Shown here: in pieces, positions 22,237-34,500 of the stretch
Layout of the letters: every line of letters starts with the position of its first letter
How positions within the stretch are numbered: the stretch's first letter is position 1
The notes under the pieces: generated by a model
The model's input: only the letters and a program-made list of their open reading frames with translations
Databases searched by the model: none
Told to the model about the DNA's origin: nothing
Made by a program: the position numbers and the translations under genes
Assembly (NCBI GenBank): GCA_012932295.1
Contig: JAAONU010000011.1
Span: 46,378,352 to 46,442,351 of the forward strand
Source of the DNA: Cyclina sinensis
Taxonomy: Eukaryota; Mollusca; Bivalvia; Venerida; Veneridae
Length of the DNA: 64,000 bases
Direction: 5' to 3'

Positions 22237-25200
22237 CTGGAAATAAAACATAAATACATCCCTTGTCTGAATGACTGATGGATTGATTGATTGATTGATC
22301 AAATGATTGAAGGACAGACTGACTGGATGGCTTATTAATTGTTGGACTGATTACTGATTTACTGTACTGTTACTAATGCTTGTTTTCAAAACCTTATCCT
22401 ACTAATCTGTCAATGTTCATTAAGAATAGACTTAAAATAATTGGATATATTAAAGAAACTTGGACAAAGCTTTTTTTAAACACCAAAGACCTTTTACAAG
22501 GTTTGATTCTACAAATTGATGAAAACAGCACCAGAAATTAGCTTGCTAATACACCAATATCATAGCATTGCATTGTAAGAATAGTGATGTGTATTTTTCT
22601 GGTGTGGGCTGTTCAATAAATACTTCACTGACTTACAATTTTCCCAGCTGTTTTCCTCTGTATTTGTCATCAACCACTACATCTTCTATTCTCCCCCTCT
22701 GAAATAGGAGACAGACAAATATGAACTGCACTTGGGTCTGGCGGGTAGAGCTCATCAAAGTTCATGCACCTGTGAAGTTTGGAGGCTGTAGGTGGAAGGC
22801 CTTCAGTGTTATGGTCAAGGTTAAGTTTTGTGACAAACCGACAGACAAACCAAAAACAATATGCCCTCCCTCCGGGGGCATAAAAAACTACCCACATGAC
22901 AGACACTGTCTGAGCCTCAAAATGTTGTAGACAAAATTCCAAACAATATAAACTGTTAGACAACTGAAAGGTTTTTTTACTTACACTTGAGCAGTGGCGT
23001 ATAAACTTTTGTTCTACTGCTAATGTAGCACAGCCTATAATTTGGTTACATGATGTGTCTTCAAGAACAACTATGTAGTAACTGTCTTTACAGGCCAGCA
23101 TGTTGTTAAATCTTGCTGGAAAGAAAAACAAGATAGGTACTTTAATTTCAGTTACAGAAAACATTTTTTTGACAATACCATACAGTTTGTACTTTTCTTT
23201 CTATAATAATTCAATCACAAAGAATTATTTTTCTTTTCAACAATTCACTTCAGATCTATATCAAGCAGTCAATGCAGAACTATCATATCTTGTTGTTTTA
23301 ACTGTCACATCTTGTTTTAACTATCATATCTCCTTGTTTTAACAATCATATCTCGTTGTTTTAATTATCATATCTCATTGTTTCATGTAGTTAAGATAGT
23401 TTTGCACTTATCCGTTGATATAAGAATATCATGGTACCTACCTTACCTCACCTCTGAGTTTTGTTGCTGACATGTAATAAACATGATTGTGAATAATAAA
23501 GATGTAGCATTCTTGAAAGAAATATTCAAAGCTTTTATCCTGAATGCTTCTCTGGAAACATTCATTTAGCATATCAACGGGTGAATGCAAACAAGTGCTA
23601 TCTACTTCTTGATTTTATCACACTTTGAACTCTTTTTGCACTCACTCCTCAATATGTAAATTACAGTTTATTGGCACATCATCGAACAAAAGGTCTAGAG
23701 GTCAGAATTCAAAACTCCCTTGAGAGTAGTCTGACCATGACCTTTCCTGAGCTCTAGTATCAACAAGAAGTATACTGGTGTAAAGTAAAATTTCAAACCT
23801 TCAAACTGTTCTCTTGAAACATCTCCGACTACTGTCAGCTGTTTCAACAGCACCATAAAACCTTAAAAAGTAAAACAGTAACAAAGTATATTCATGTACA
23901 TTTATACAAACACTAGACATCTATAATTTTAAATATCAGATTATTTTCATGCTGAAAGGGTAATCACAAAATCACATCCTTTTTTTTATTTTTGGGGGTG
24001 GTGACAGTGAATACTTCAGATGTACCATGCCAGTATTCCTAGCCCATTGTATACCACAAAAATGGCATAGGGCACATTCAACTTTTAAGCCAGGTCAACT
24101 GAAGTCTCTATCTACTTTTTATTTATTCCGGATACCAGTTTCCTATATGTCTGATTCCCCCTTTAGTTTACCAGTGTAAAAACTATTACGCTGTGCTTTA
24201 TAAAATAATGGTGTTGTTTTCTCATTCAGTCAAATGTTTCAATAAAATACTTAGCAGTATAATTTAATATGCTCTCTATGAATAGCCATATCTCTGTGTA
24301 CGATTACTCTTATTAAAAAATTGCCTTGAAACAACATTATAAGTATTAACGGAAACTCTATAGGTCAGGTATGGTGCTACCCAGAACTGAATGTTATACA
24401 TGTTTTATATGAACCAAAACAAAAAAGGAGAAATTCTGACATTAATTACATGAAAAGGGAATTTGATTTTGCTACTAAAATATTTTAAAAAATGCTTTTA
24501 AAGAATAAGAACAAAACTTACAAACCTTTGTCATAGTCACTAATTCTTAAAGGCCTCATCAAGAGATTCTCGCCTGGACTTGCTGGTGTGATTGGTGGGT
24601 TGTAAGTTCCACTACATGCTGACCAATCTACTTCATCAACAATTTTGGCATCAAATAAGGACACATCTCCTAGACCATTCTGTAAAAATTTATAAATTTT
24701 GTTCACAAAATTATGTATTGGCCATAACTTTATAACACTTTATAACAAATATCTCTCTTATTACAGGAAGTTTATAAATGAATTCTACAAACTAATGCTA
24801 TGAAACTGAAAACATCATCTGATAGGACAATATTCAATATATTTAACTGTGGATGTTCAGTGATATATATTTTTTATTCAGTCTGTCTTTCCTGAAAGTT
24901 AGATTATATTAAGTAAAATCTCCATGATTACGAAGAGGCTGAGGGAATGAAGCCAGCAGCACCAAATTTAAAATCAGCTAATCGATATGATGGCTCCACA
25001 CACTCAATTCCTTCTTAACCATCCAGAGTTAACTTTTTATGATTAAACATAATTAGAACATTACCTTCAAACTGACTGGCTGATTTAAACTTTGGAGTTG
25101 CTTCAACAAAGTAACAGTTCCTCAAAATTGATTTAACTACAAATTTTCAACTGTACCGTACTTCAAACAACCCACTAAAACATCAGATGATGTCAAAAAC

Positions 25201-27550
25201 TTTGTGATTATGCATGGCCCTTACTTAAATGGTTAATTGTATTGTTATTTATCCCAAAAATAATGTAAGCTAGTGACTACAGACATACGTGACCAGTAAA
25301 CCCACACTATCTGTAGGCACACACTTCCATATTTAGTTGTGTTTTAAGTGTAAGAGGTACCTTTTACAATAATTAGGTAATGCTAATATGTTTTTTTTTT
25401 TTAGTAATATTCTCTTTAACCTACTGGTATATGTTTATTCACTGTTGTTTGATTAAGAACATAAAAGACATTTAAACTCTCAGTGTTAGTCTTATGAAAA
25501 TATGCAAAACATCCGAGTGTCTTGAACGTGATGAAATTGTTTTGATGTAATATCTTTTGGAAGCTGCCATAATGATTTAAGATAATTTGAAATTTAGAAC
25601 CTTTAAAAAGGTATTTTACACATTTTGACAAAAAGATGGAATTTATATACCTATTCTGTCTATTTCTAGATAATCTTTTACTTAAAAATAAACAGTAGAT
25701 GTTTGTTATTGTAATTACTGAGTAAAGTCTTTGTAAATATCAGAAAAAAATGTAGTTGACAAATAAGTAGAGAGAAACAAATTATTGTGCTGTATTTGTT
25801 CTTATGGTTGTTTTGATAACATAATGTAAAAAAAATAAAGTCTTGAAAAAATGCATTTGACTGTATTTCATGCATCACAAATTTTTCTTAACTAGTGGAA
25901 GATGTGCCTGTGTTCATTATATATGTTGTCTAAATGCAAAAAAAAAGAAAAAGAAAACTCTGAAAAACTTTCAAGTTTGTCTCTTCTATCCATTTTTCAT
26001 TTTATTGAAATATAGAAGACTCACATACATGTAACAGTAAAAATGTTGTAAGGACTATGACATTTCACCTTGATTAGGTCTGAACATTTTGTGTAATACA
26101 TTACTTTGCTCTGTTTGATGAAACCACTGTAAATCAGTCTGAGGGGTACAATAAGTAACAAGTTAAATTTCATTATTAAACAGGAATTAACTCACATGCA
26201 AACAAATACTGGTAATATTCATAGCACAGACACGTATCAAATCCCTCATTAAATACTTCTGTTTTAAGAAGACACCGAATGTTTAATATTTACTATTATT
26301 TATTTGTGTCATTAAAGAATGTTACCGAGTCTGTTCTCAAAACAACAAGTGCCATGTTACACATGGTTAATCCCCCTGCCAGGAAGAAGTTACCTGAAGA
26401 CTGAACTTTCGAACATTTTACTTGGTGAGAGGAAATCTTAAAAAGCCATATAGCTATGGTCATGCTGAGTAGTTTTCAAGTAAGTGGAAAAAGAATAAGG
26501 CTTTTGGAGTTATGCTCAGGATTTTTTTTTTTTTCAAGTAAATCTAATCAAGGGGAATAACTCTAAATGTAGGCAAGGCAAAGTTATTGTTCTTACACAC
26601 TACACTTCCTACCAATGTGCTATGTCAGTGTATTAAGTTTGAAATCAATCCTCTCAAGTATTTTTTGAGTTATGCTCTGGACAAAACTTTTAAAGTAAAT
26701 CTGATAGAAGGAATAAAAGTTTTTTTATGTTGTTGGTACGCACCAAAAACACAGTATTCCTCAAGCCTATATCTGAATATAGTTGAATGATAATACCTTT
26801 AACACAATGAATATATTATAACAGCAAAAATTATATACCTACCTTTGAAAAGATCCTACATATTGAAGTTTATAATAATCATCTATATTTTATAAATTTT
26901 ACTTTGAAAAAGATACTTCCCATGAATTTTGTGAAAAAGATATGAAAAAATCAGAGATGTTCACGCTCAAAGAAAGTTGTGTTTCACAACTTCCTAAGTG
27001 TGAACAAACATTGACCTTCATTAATTGGAAAATTTGATTCAGTCAATTATAGAAATTAAAGAAGGTCACACTTGGAAAAATAAGTTGACTTTAATTGTTT
27101 TAGTATTTATATCTCTTGAAAAACAATAACAGTTTGTTTAAGAGATGAACATGGAATGCATCATGAAACAACATGAGGTGTATTAATTATTCTATTTCAT
27201 GACTATTTCTTTCCTCAGGTTAATATGTTCATAATGTTTTCATCATAATTAAACAAAAAAAAAAACAACAACTTTTTTTCCCAAAAGAAATCTTTTGTGA
27301 AATAACTTCTATTGCTAGTACTTTACTTGTACATGTACATATGAAGTTTATTTTTATAAAAAAAGATATTTTAAAAAATTATCTTAAAAATTTCCAATCA
27401 AAAATACTTTTATGTAATTATAATAAAGGTTAAGAACATGACATTAATGACAATTGATATTTAAATAAACATTGCTTTTTGGTTCTTAAGTTGCAATTTT
27501 CCATTGACAAGTGATAAATTTCCACTTAAAAATTCACAAAGTTCGTTTCT

Positions 27551-27607
<57 letters not shown>

Positions 27608-27978
27608 AAGACAACTTTAAATAGAAGAATATCAGTGAAATACATTTTTAAAGAACACTTTGCTGTCCAAGTGCAAGATTCATACTAAAGTATTAACTCC
27701 GAATTTAACATCATTGTATGAGAAAATAGAATTTCTTGAGTAAACCCTGAAAACTATCAGGTCTTCTTTAACTGATGACGCAACACCTGTGTTTAGACCG
27801 GTAGGTTTTTCCAACAAGTATCATCATTATCAAAAGGTGGCTACTACATATTTAAGTTTAATACTAACAGCTGCATCTAAATTCATTTTAATGACTGATC
27901 CCCTACTGTCACGTTTATGTCATTGATGTCTTTATCACACGTCTACTTTGTTTTCAGGCACACCTGATTTGTAAACAT
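22092..27978 (-). CDS. GNPNAT1: Glucosamine 6-phosphate N-acetyltransferase
   Basis: Transfers acetyl from acetyl-CoA to glucosamine 6-phosphate, giving GlcNAc-6-phosphate on the route to UDP-GlcNAc, a cytosolic reaction needed for glycosylation and chitin. Coding exons are 27964-27978 (tentative), 24526-24679, 23799-23861, 22985-23115, 22637-22698 and 22092-22236; all phases agree and give 189 residues, against 184 in the human enzyme. Visible marks are KIVDEVDW and PASPGENLLMRPL near the N-terminus, QIIGCATLAVEQKFIRHCSS, then RGRIEDVVVDDKYRGKQLGK (about 122-141) with the GNAT acetyl-CoA loop R-G-K-Q-L-G-K, and the C-terminal NYMCRRF typical of the family. Family assignment rests on recall of the vertebrate protein and is strong over the whole length. 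It is head-to-head with CRLS1. Only the first five residues are uncertain. Confidence 0.93.
22637..22698 (-). CDS. GNPNAT1: GNPNAT1 coding exon 5 (acetyl-CoA loop)
   Basis: Acceptor CTATTTCAG|AGGGGG, donor AAAATT|GTAAGT. It encodes RGRIEDVVVDDKYRGKQLGK, the acetyl-CoA-binding motif of the GNAT superfamily. Confidence 0.93.
22737..22895. repeat. Interspersed repeat fragment in GNPNAT1 intron 4
   Basis: It ends in 'atgccctccctccgggggca', a pattern typical of an interspersed family in such genomes, preceded by 'gacagacaaaccaaaaacaa'. It creates spurious overlapping frames at 22670-23164 and 22721-22930. Confidence 0.5.
22985..23115 (-). CDS. GNPNAT1: GNPNAT1 coding exon 4
   Basis: Acceptor CTTTCCAG|CAAGAT, donor TCAAGT|GTAAGT. 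It encodes strands of the GNAT fold including YYIVVLEDT and the QKFIRHC segment. Confidence 0.92.
23280..23385. repeat. Tandem repeat of about 25 bp in GNPNAT1 intron 3
   Basis: About four to five copies of 'ctatcatatctccttgtttt'-like units with length variation. Confidence 0.8.
23799..23861 (-). CDS. GNPNAT1: GNPNAT1 coding exon 3
   Basis: A 63-nt exon encoding FMVLLKQLTVVGDVSREQFE, between TTTTTAAG|GTTTTA and TTTGAAG|GTTTGA. It aligns without gaps to the corresponding human segment as I recall it. Confidence 0.88.
24526..24679 (-). CDS. GNPNAT1: GNPNAT1 coding exon 2
   Basis: The acceptor is TTTTTACAG|AATGGT. The donor CAAAG|GTTTGT is chosen over the stronger GTAAGT three bases on because only it keeps the frame into GFMVLLKQL. 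Residues 6-56. The in-frame ATG at 24706 lies in the intron and is not the start. Confidence 0.88.
24680..27963. other. GNPNAT1 intron 1 (if the first exon is correct)
   Basis: AT-rich DNA without recognisable exons. It holds a diverged interspersed repeat at about 26450-26720 ('gagttatgctc' twice, with 'gtaaatctaatcaaggggaa'-like segments) and a long (AT)n microsatellite at 27554-27605. Confidence 0.45.
27554..27605. repeat. (AT)n microsatellite
   Basis: Uninterrupted alternating AT for about 52 bp. Confidence 0.97.
27964..27978 (-). CDS. GNPNAT1: GNPNAT1 tentative first coding exon
   Basis: ATGTTTACAAATCAG|GTGTGC would supply MFTNQ in phase 0, matching the phase of the next exon. It fits the expected short N-terminus and sits just upstream of CRLS1 on the opposite strand. 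The donor is weak, so this is inference; intron 1 would be 3.3 kb. Confidence 0.4.
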
Positions 27979-28189
27979 TTGTTTGACACTTCCGCAATAT
28001 TCGGATCTTTCGGTGGTGTGGTTTAGAGACTACACGCAAGATGTTGTTTTTTTATTATTTCTGGTTATCAGGTTTTTCTTCCAGTGTAAATTTAGAACTA
28101 ATATAATGAACTATTTATGTTAGTATGTTATGTCATGGAATACATTTTTTTGTGTACAAACAATTTGGTTTAAAGGTTGACTTTGAAAA
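27979..28189. promoter_or_regulatory. Probable bidirectional promoter, GNPNAT1 / CRLS1
   Basis: Only about 211 bp separates the tentative GNPNAT1 start codon (27978, minus) from the CRLS1 start (28190, plus). Both genes' 5' ends must lie in or near this interval. No TATA box or other core motif can be assigned with confidence. Confidence 0.45.
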
Positions 28190-28588
28190 ATGGCTGCGCC
28201 CATGAAAATATGTGGAAAGACACTGCAAATTCTAACGACAAATGCACTGAAGTGTCACAGATCTGGCTTATATAAATCTGATCATTGGTACCAAAACATT
28301 GTGTTTTTATGTTGCACTCCTAATCAAATCCATGCAGACACAAGAACACGCGTCTTTTCACGTGTTAAGTTTAGATTTTGTAAGGGAGGTAACTTTATAC
28401 CTAATTGCCTCTTGAAAAATGAAGATAATCTATATATTTTAAGATGTCAGCGAAATTTACAGTCTGTGATATATCCTCACAATGAAATTTGCAGAAGATA
28501 TTATGTTAACCAATCAGGAAATAGGATAGCTGATGATCCCAAGGATGTGAAACGGAATGCAAATAAGCAAGAAAATGTGAAGGAGGTG
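28190..28588 (+). CDS. CRLS1: CRLS1 exon 1 (presequence)
   Basis: ATG in AAAATGG context. Encodes 133 residues, rich in Lys/Arg/Cys, probably including the mitochondrial targeting signal. The donor is GAGGTG|GTATGT (phase 0). The open frame runs on to 28684 in the intron, but that extension is not coding. Confidence 0.85.
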
Positions 28589-31500
28589 GTATGTAGTTTA
28601 TTTTCAGTTCAAGGCAAGGTCAGTGCTTCTGTGATTGTTAACAATAATAACACAACACTTTTTTTTATCTTAGTTGGAAGATAATCATAGATGAAGAATA
28701 TTTGACTGTTTATGCCCTTTGAGCCCAGAACCATCATACAGATATTTCAGATGACAACAAGATTCTTGTCACTATACATTTAGATGTTATTAGAAGGTTA
28801 AAGCTATAAGATAACATGTAAAATTGTAAAAATAAAAGTTATTTTACAACTTATAAACTTAAATGGATTGAAAAAGAACTCATTTATCTTTCATAATGTA
28901 TAAAACTCTGTGAAGAAATCAAAATTATATTTTTTATTGATATTAAACCTTAGTCTGGTAGTAGATACCTTCACACTCCTTTAACAAGTACATGTAAAGC
29001 ATTTTGGGATTACTCCCTGTTCAGGTGATTTTCGTTCATGACAGATTTCAGACCTATTCAAAATCTGTATATGTTAAATTATTTCAACCAAGCTGGGACC
29101 TAATATATATGTTGTTCCATGAACCAAGTTTCCAAAAGTTCAATGTTTTTGTGTGTTTTTATAGAATATTGGAGCTTAAGTCAACATTTGAATTTTTTTT
29201 TCTATGAAATCCTGACCTATATGTATATCTGCCTGTCATTAGAAATTCAATGCACTCTTTCATTAAGAGGTCTGATTTCAATGTCTAAACTTTTAATCTC
29301 AATGTAAATATACAATTTCTTAAAACTTCTTTTCATAGCAATACTTTTTTCCAAAATTTTTTCTAGAAAGAAAACATTTGGACAGTTCCAAACTTGCTCA
29401 CTATGGCGAGGATCATGCTTACACCTGTTATAGGATATCTGGTGGTGGAGGAAAGTTACACTGTTGCTCTAGGGTTGTTTTCCTTTGCTGGGCTTACAGA
29501 TTTGGTAGGTTATCATTTTATGATTATTGTCTAAAGAAGAAGAAGATTTTGCTGATTTGCAACATCTGGTTACTTCTTTAGCTCACCTTAGCACAACTTG
29601 TTCATGGTGAACTTTTGTGGTCACCCTGTGTCCATCATGTTTTGGCAATATGTTTTGTCCATCTTCAGATTCACCTCTAAATATATCTCCTTCTGAACCA
29701 CCTGGTCAAATTTGATATAATATTGCCTAGTGCAGTAGTGGACCTTTACCAAAATTATGCATATTATGTCCCTCAGACCACTACTGAATCAAGGCCAAAA
29801 GGGTAACTTCTACCAAGATTGTTCAAATTATGCCCTTGGGATCATCTTTGCCCAGCTAAGAGTCACATATTAATTCTAAAAAGGTAAAGAAACTTAAAAT
29901 GTATAGAAAAAGTTTGAAAACCTTATATTTATAAACTAAGTAGCCTAAAGCTTTAATATTTGCTTGTAGAATTGTTTAGTTCTTTCTTCTTTTTTGATGA
30001 TAAATCCATTATGTTGCACTTGTGTCTTTTTGAGCAGCAATACTCAGGTGACCAAGTAAGGGCCACCCTGGCCTTCTTGTTTTCTTTTAACTTGTGCAAA
30101 ATGATCTTTTGAGGCATTCCTTGAAAACTTTAATTTATTAGTAAGAAAATTGAAGTTGGTGAAATACCTTTATTACCTTTTTTAGAATGTTTTTTCTAGT
30201 GCATTGTAATTTGATATTAGATTGTATCTTGATAAACTTATAATTCTCAGAATATGAATTTCTCTATTTCATCAGCCAGTAGTTTCTACCCATTTGCACA
30301 CTTTCTGTCAACCAGCACAGCCACCTTGCTGAATTCAAAACATCCATGCTTGAGATCATTATGTCATTTATACTGCTCATTTTTAATTAAGCTACATTAA
30401 AATAACAAAAACAAAAGTGCCTTCTTTGCATAAAAAGAAATACAACAGTTATTGGTTTCATGACAGTCAAGTTTTTGTTGAGCACCATAGAAACTGTTTC
30501 AGCACATGCCTTTAAAATTTGCCAGTTGTGAAAATATCACTTTTGGTGCTCACTGAGTGAATAATATTACAATCTTACACTATAACAGACAATCTTTCTA
30601 AAAGTTAACCCTATGAAATAGGACTTATTAATTAGATTTTCAGTGTAGTCAGAAAGGGATGTCACTTAATTTAATTTTGCAAGAAATCGGAAAATATTTG
30701 CTTTTTTAAAAATAAGTTTATAAATTTCAGTAGCCAATAGCTAATTTTGCTGTTGGTACTGCTAACATAAAACCACTGTATAATTGACAGCTGGATGGTT
30801 ATATAGCAAGGAACTTTAAGAATCAGATGTCTACCTTTGGCACAGCACTGGATCCTCTGGCCGATAAAATACTCATCACAGTTCTCACAATAACCCTGAC
30901 AACAGCTAATCTTCTACCAGGTAATTAGTTAAGATACATGTGTTAAGTAAATGTAGTACCTTACTTATGAGCCATCAAGTCTTTAATAATCTAGTGCCTA
31001 AATCACTGAATGTAGCTTGTGTATTATGTGTAGAACATAATAGAATTTCCTGAAAGAAGTCAGTATTCAGTAGACTGTAAAAAAATTGTTTGTTTAGAGT
31101 TTCCTGAACAACTCCCTAAATTCCCGGCTTCTTTTTTTCCAATTTCCAAGAGTTGAAAAAAAGTTTTTGTTTGCATGTGAAACCATCATGTGCTAGTAAC
31201 ATTATGTAATAGATGTAAATAAAAATTGTACCTACCAAATAAACTCTAAGTTCTATGTCTTAGCAAACATATTTTAAAGGTCAGTCAGCCTTATTGAAGA
31301 TTTTTTTTCTCCTTCAGAATCTATGCTCAGCTATAGATTTGAGACATAATTATTTTAATTAGCAAGAGACCTAATATTTTTCTTGTATCCCTTCATTCAT
31401 TCATAGCATTGAGTACTTGCACTACTGTAGAATGTTTTTGTTGAACACTGTAGTTTTGTTGTATACTGGTTCAATGAAATGCATTTAACTGTAATTACAA

Positions 31501-34500
31501 ACACCTAGTTACGTTTATAGTGTTTGACTTAGCAGCAACCTTTAGAAAATTGACATAAACAGTTGCTACCCCAACATTTTTGGCTTTACCTTTGTTGTTG
31601 TTGTTTCAGTTCCCCTAGCAGCTGTTATTATAGGACGGGATGTATTTCTTATTGCAGCAGGATTTGTGATTAGATACATGTCTCTACCTCCACCAGTATG
31701 TATTTTCACCTTATATACAACTGCTGTTACAAAAGAAATTCAATGATACAGATAACAAATGTACTGCCCCCTGCCTGGGTAACTCAGTTAGTAAAACACC
31801 TTACCTGCAATCCAAGCCCTGCCTTTGGTAAATGATATTTTTGACATTACAACCCAACCTGGGCAGATGATAGTACATAAGTGACTGTATCAACCAGAGG
31901 TTGGCATATATCATACACAAAAATGTAAAACAGTGTCAATGAGAGACTAGGTTGACTTGTATTTTACAAAAGTCTTTGTAAAGTGCGAAATATTTTGCTT
32001 TTTAAATTGCATAAATACAACCTTAGCCTCAAGCTTGGTGTGAACTAGTTATATGACAAAAAAGATTGTTTAGTTCTGTTTGACTTTCAAGTTGTAGTTG
32101 GTCTCCTTCTAGGCACTTTAAACGTTTATGTTATGAATGTTATTTTATCAAATTTCTTAGTCACTCTAGTGTTTGGTTTTAATTTTAGTTTAAGCAAAGC
32201 AAGTTTGTTACATGTTCATACTTTCTGTTACAGATAACTTTAAAAAGATATTTTGATGTAACCAACCCCAGTGCTAAAATATTGCCATCTACACTTAGTA
32301 AGGTAAGCTCATTTTTTGTTGTTGAAGTATAAGGTGACTAGTAAGGTAAGTTCACTATCTTTGTAAATGTATCCAGTGTGACTAGCAAGGTAAGTTCACT
32401 ATCTTTGTAAATGTATATGTAAACAGTGTGACTAGCGAGGCGAGTTCTCTACCTTCATTAATGTATACAGTGTGACTTGCGAGGCAAGTTCACTACCTTT
32501 GTTAATGTATACAGTGTGACTGGCGAGGCGAGTTCTCTACCTTCATTAATGTAAACAGTGTGACTGGCGAGGCAAGTTCACTACCTTCTTTAATGTATAC
32601 AGTTTGACTAGCGAGTTCACTACCTTCTTTAATGTATACAGTGTGACTGGCGAGGCAAATTCACTACCTTTGTTAATGTATACAGTGTGACTGGCGAGGC
32701 GAGTTCTCTACCTTTGTTAATGTATACAGTGTGACTGGCGAGGCGAGTTCTCTACCTTTGTTAATGTATACAGTGTGACTGGCGAGGCGTGTTCTCTACC
32801 TTCAATAATGTATACAGTGTGACTGGCGAGGCAAGTTCACTACCTTCTTTAATGTATACAGTTTGACTAGCGAGGCGAGTTCACTACCTTCTTTAATGTA
32901 AACAGTGTGACTGGCGAGGCAAATTCACTTCCTTTGTTAATGTATACAGTGTGACTGGCGAGGCGAGTTATCTACCTTTGTTAATGTATACAGTGTGACT
33001 GGCGAGGCGAGTTCTCTACCTTCATTAATGTATACAGTGTGACTGGCGAGGCAAGTTCACTACCTTCTTTAATGTATACAGTTTGACTAGCGAGGCGAGT
33101 TTTCTACCTTCATTAATGTATACAGTGTGACTGGCGAGGCAAGTTCACTACCTTCTTTAATGTATACAGTTTGACTAGCGAGTTCACTACCTTCTTTAAT
33201 GTATACAGTGTGACTGGCGAGGCAAGTTCACTATCTTTGTTAATGTATACAGTGTGACTGGCGAGGCGAGTTCTCTACCTTCGTTAATGTATACAGTGTG
33301 ACTGGCGAGGCAAGTTCACTACCTTCTTAAATGTATACAGTTTAACTAGCGAGGCGAGTTCACTACCTTCTTTAATGTATACAGTGTGACTGGCGAGGCG
33401 AGTTCACTACCTTCTTTAATGTATACAGTGTGACTGGCGAGGCAAGTTCACTACCTTCGTTAATGTATACAGTGTGACTGGCGAGGCAAGTTACATTGTA
33501 TACATTAATGTATACAGTGTGACTGGCGAGGCAAGTTCACTACCTTCTTTAATGTATACAGTTTGACTAGCGAGTTCACTACCTTCTTTACCTTCATTAA
33601 TGTATACAGTGTGACTGGGGAGGCGAGTTCACTACCTTCATTAATATATACAGTGTGACTGGCGAGGCAAGTTCACTACCTTTGTAAATGTTTACAGTGT
33701 GACTGGCGAGGTGAGTTCTCTACTTTAATTAATGTATACAGTGTGACTGGCGAGGTAAGTTCACTACCTTTGTTAATGTATACAGTGTGACTGGCGAGGC
33801 AAGTTCACCACCTTTGTTAATGTATACAGTTCGACTGGCGAGGCAAGTTCACTACCTTCTTTAATGTATACAGTGTGACTGGTGAGGCAAGTTCACTACC
33901 TTTGTTAATGTATATAGTGTGACTGGCGAGGCGAGTTCTCTACCTTCATTAATATATACAGTGTGACTAGCGAGGCAAGTTCACTACCTTCTTTAATGTA
34001 TACAGTTTGACTAGCGAGGCGAGTTCACTACCTTCATTAATGTATACAGTGTGACTGGCGAGGCAAGTTCACTACCTTTGTTAATGTATACAGTGTGACT
34101 GGCGAGGCGAGTTCTCTACCTCCGTTAATGTATACAGTGTGACTAGAGAGGCGAGTTCACTACCTTCATTAATGTATACAGTGTGACAAGTGAGGTATAC
34201 AGTGTGACTAGCAGGTAAGGTAAGTGTGACTAGCGAGGTGAGTTCACTACCTTTGTTAATGTATACAGTGTGACCAGCGAGGTATACAGTGTGACTAGCG
34301 AGGCAAGCTCTCTACCTTCGTTAATGTATACAGTGTGACTAGCAAGGCAAGCTCTCTACCTTCGTTAATGTATACAGTGTGACCAGCGAGGTATACAGTG
34401 TGACTAGTGAGGCAAGTTCACTACCTTCATTAATGTATACAGTGTGACTAGCAAGGCAAGTTCACTACCTTCGTTAATGTATACAGTGTGACCAGCGAGG

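Noticed and set aside
22670..23164. Single 164-codon minus-strand frame as one exon
   Set aside because: Only 22985-23115 is coding; the rest crosses a GTAAGT donor into an intron with an interspersed repeat.
24518..24706. ATG at 24706 as the start of GNPNAT1
   Set aside because: The sequence before 24680 is an intron end (TTTTTACAG); the residues it would add (MNKIYKFLQ) come from intron sequence.
28589..28684. Extension of CRLS1 exon 1 to the stop at 28684
   Set aside because: A GTATGT donor at 28589 in phase 0 leads into exon 2, which starts with the conserved ENIWTVPN.
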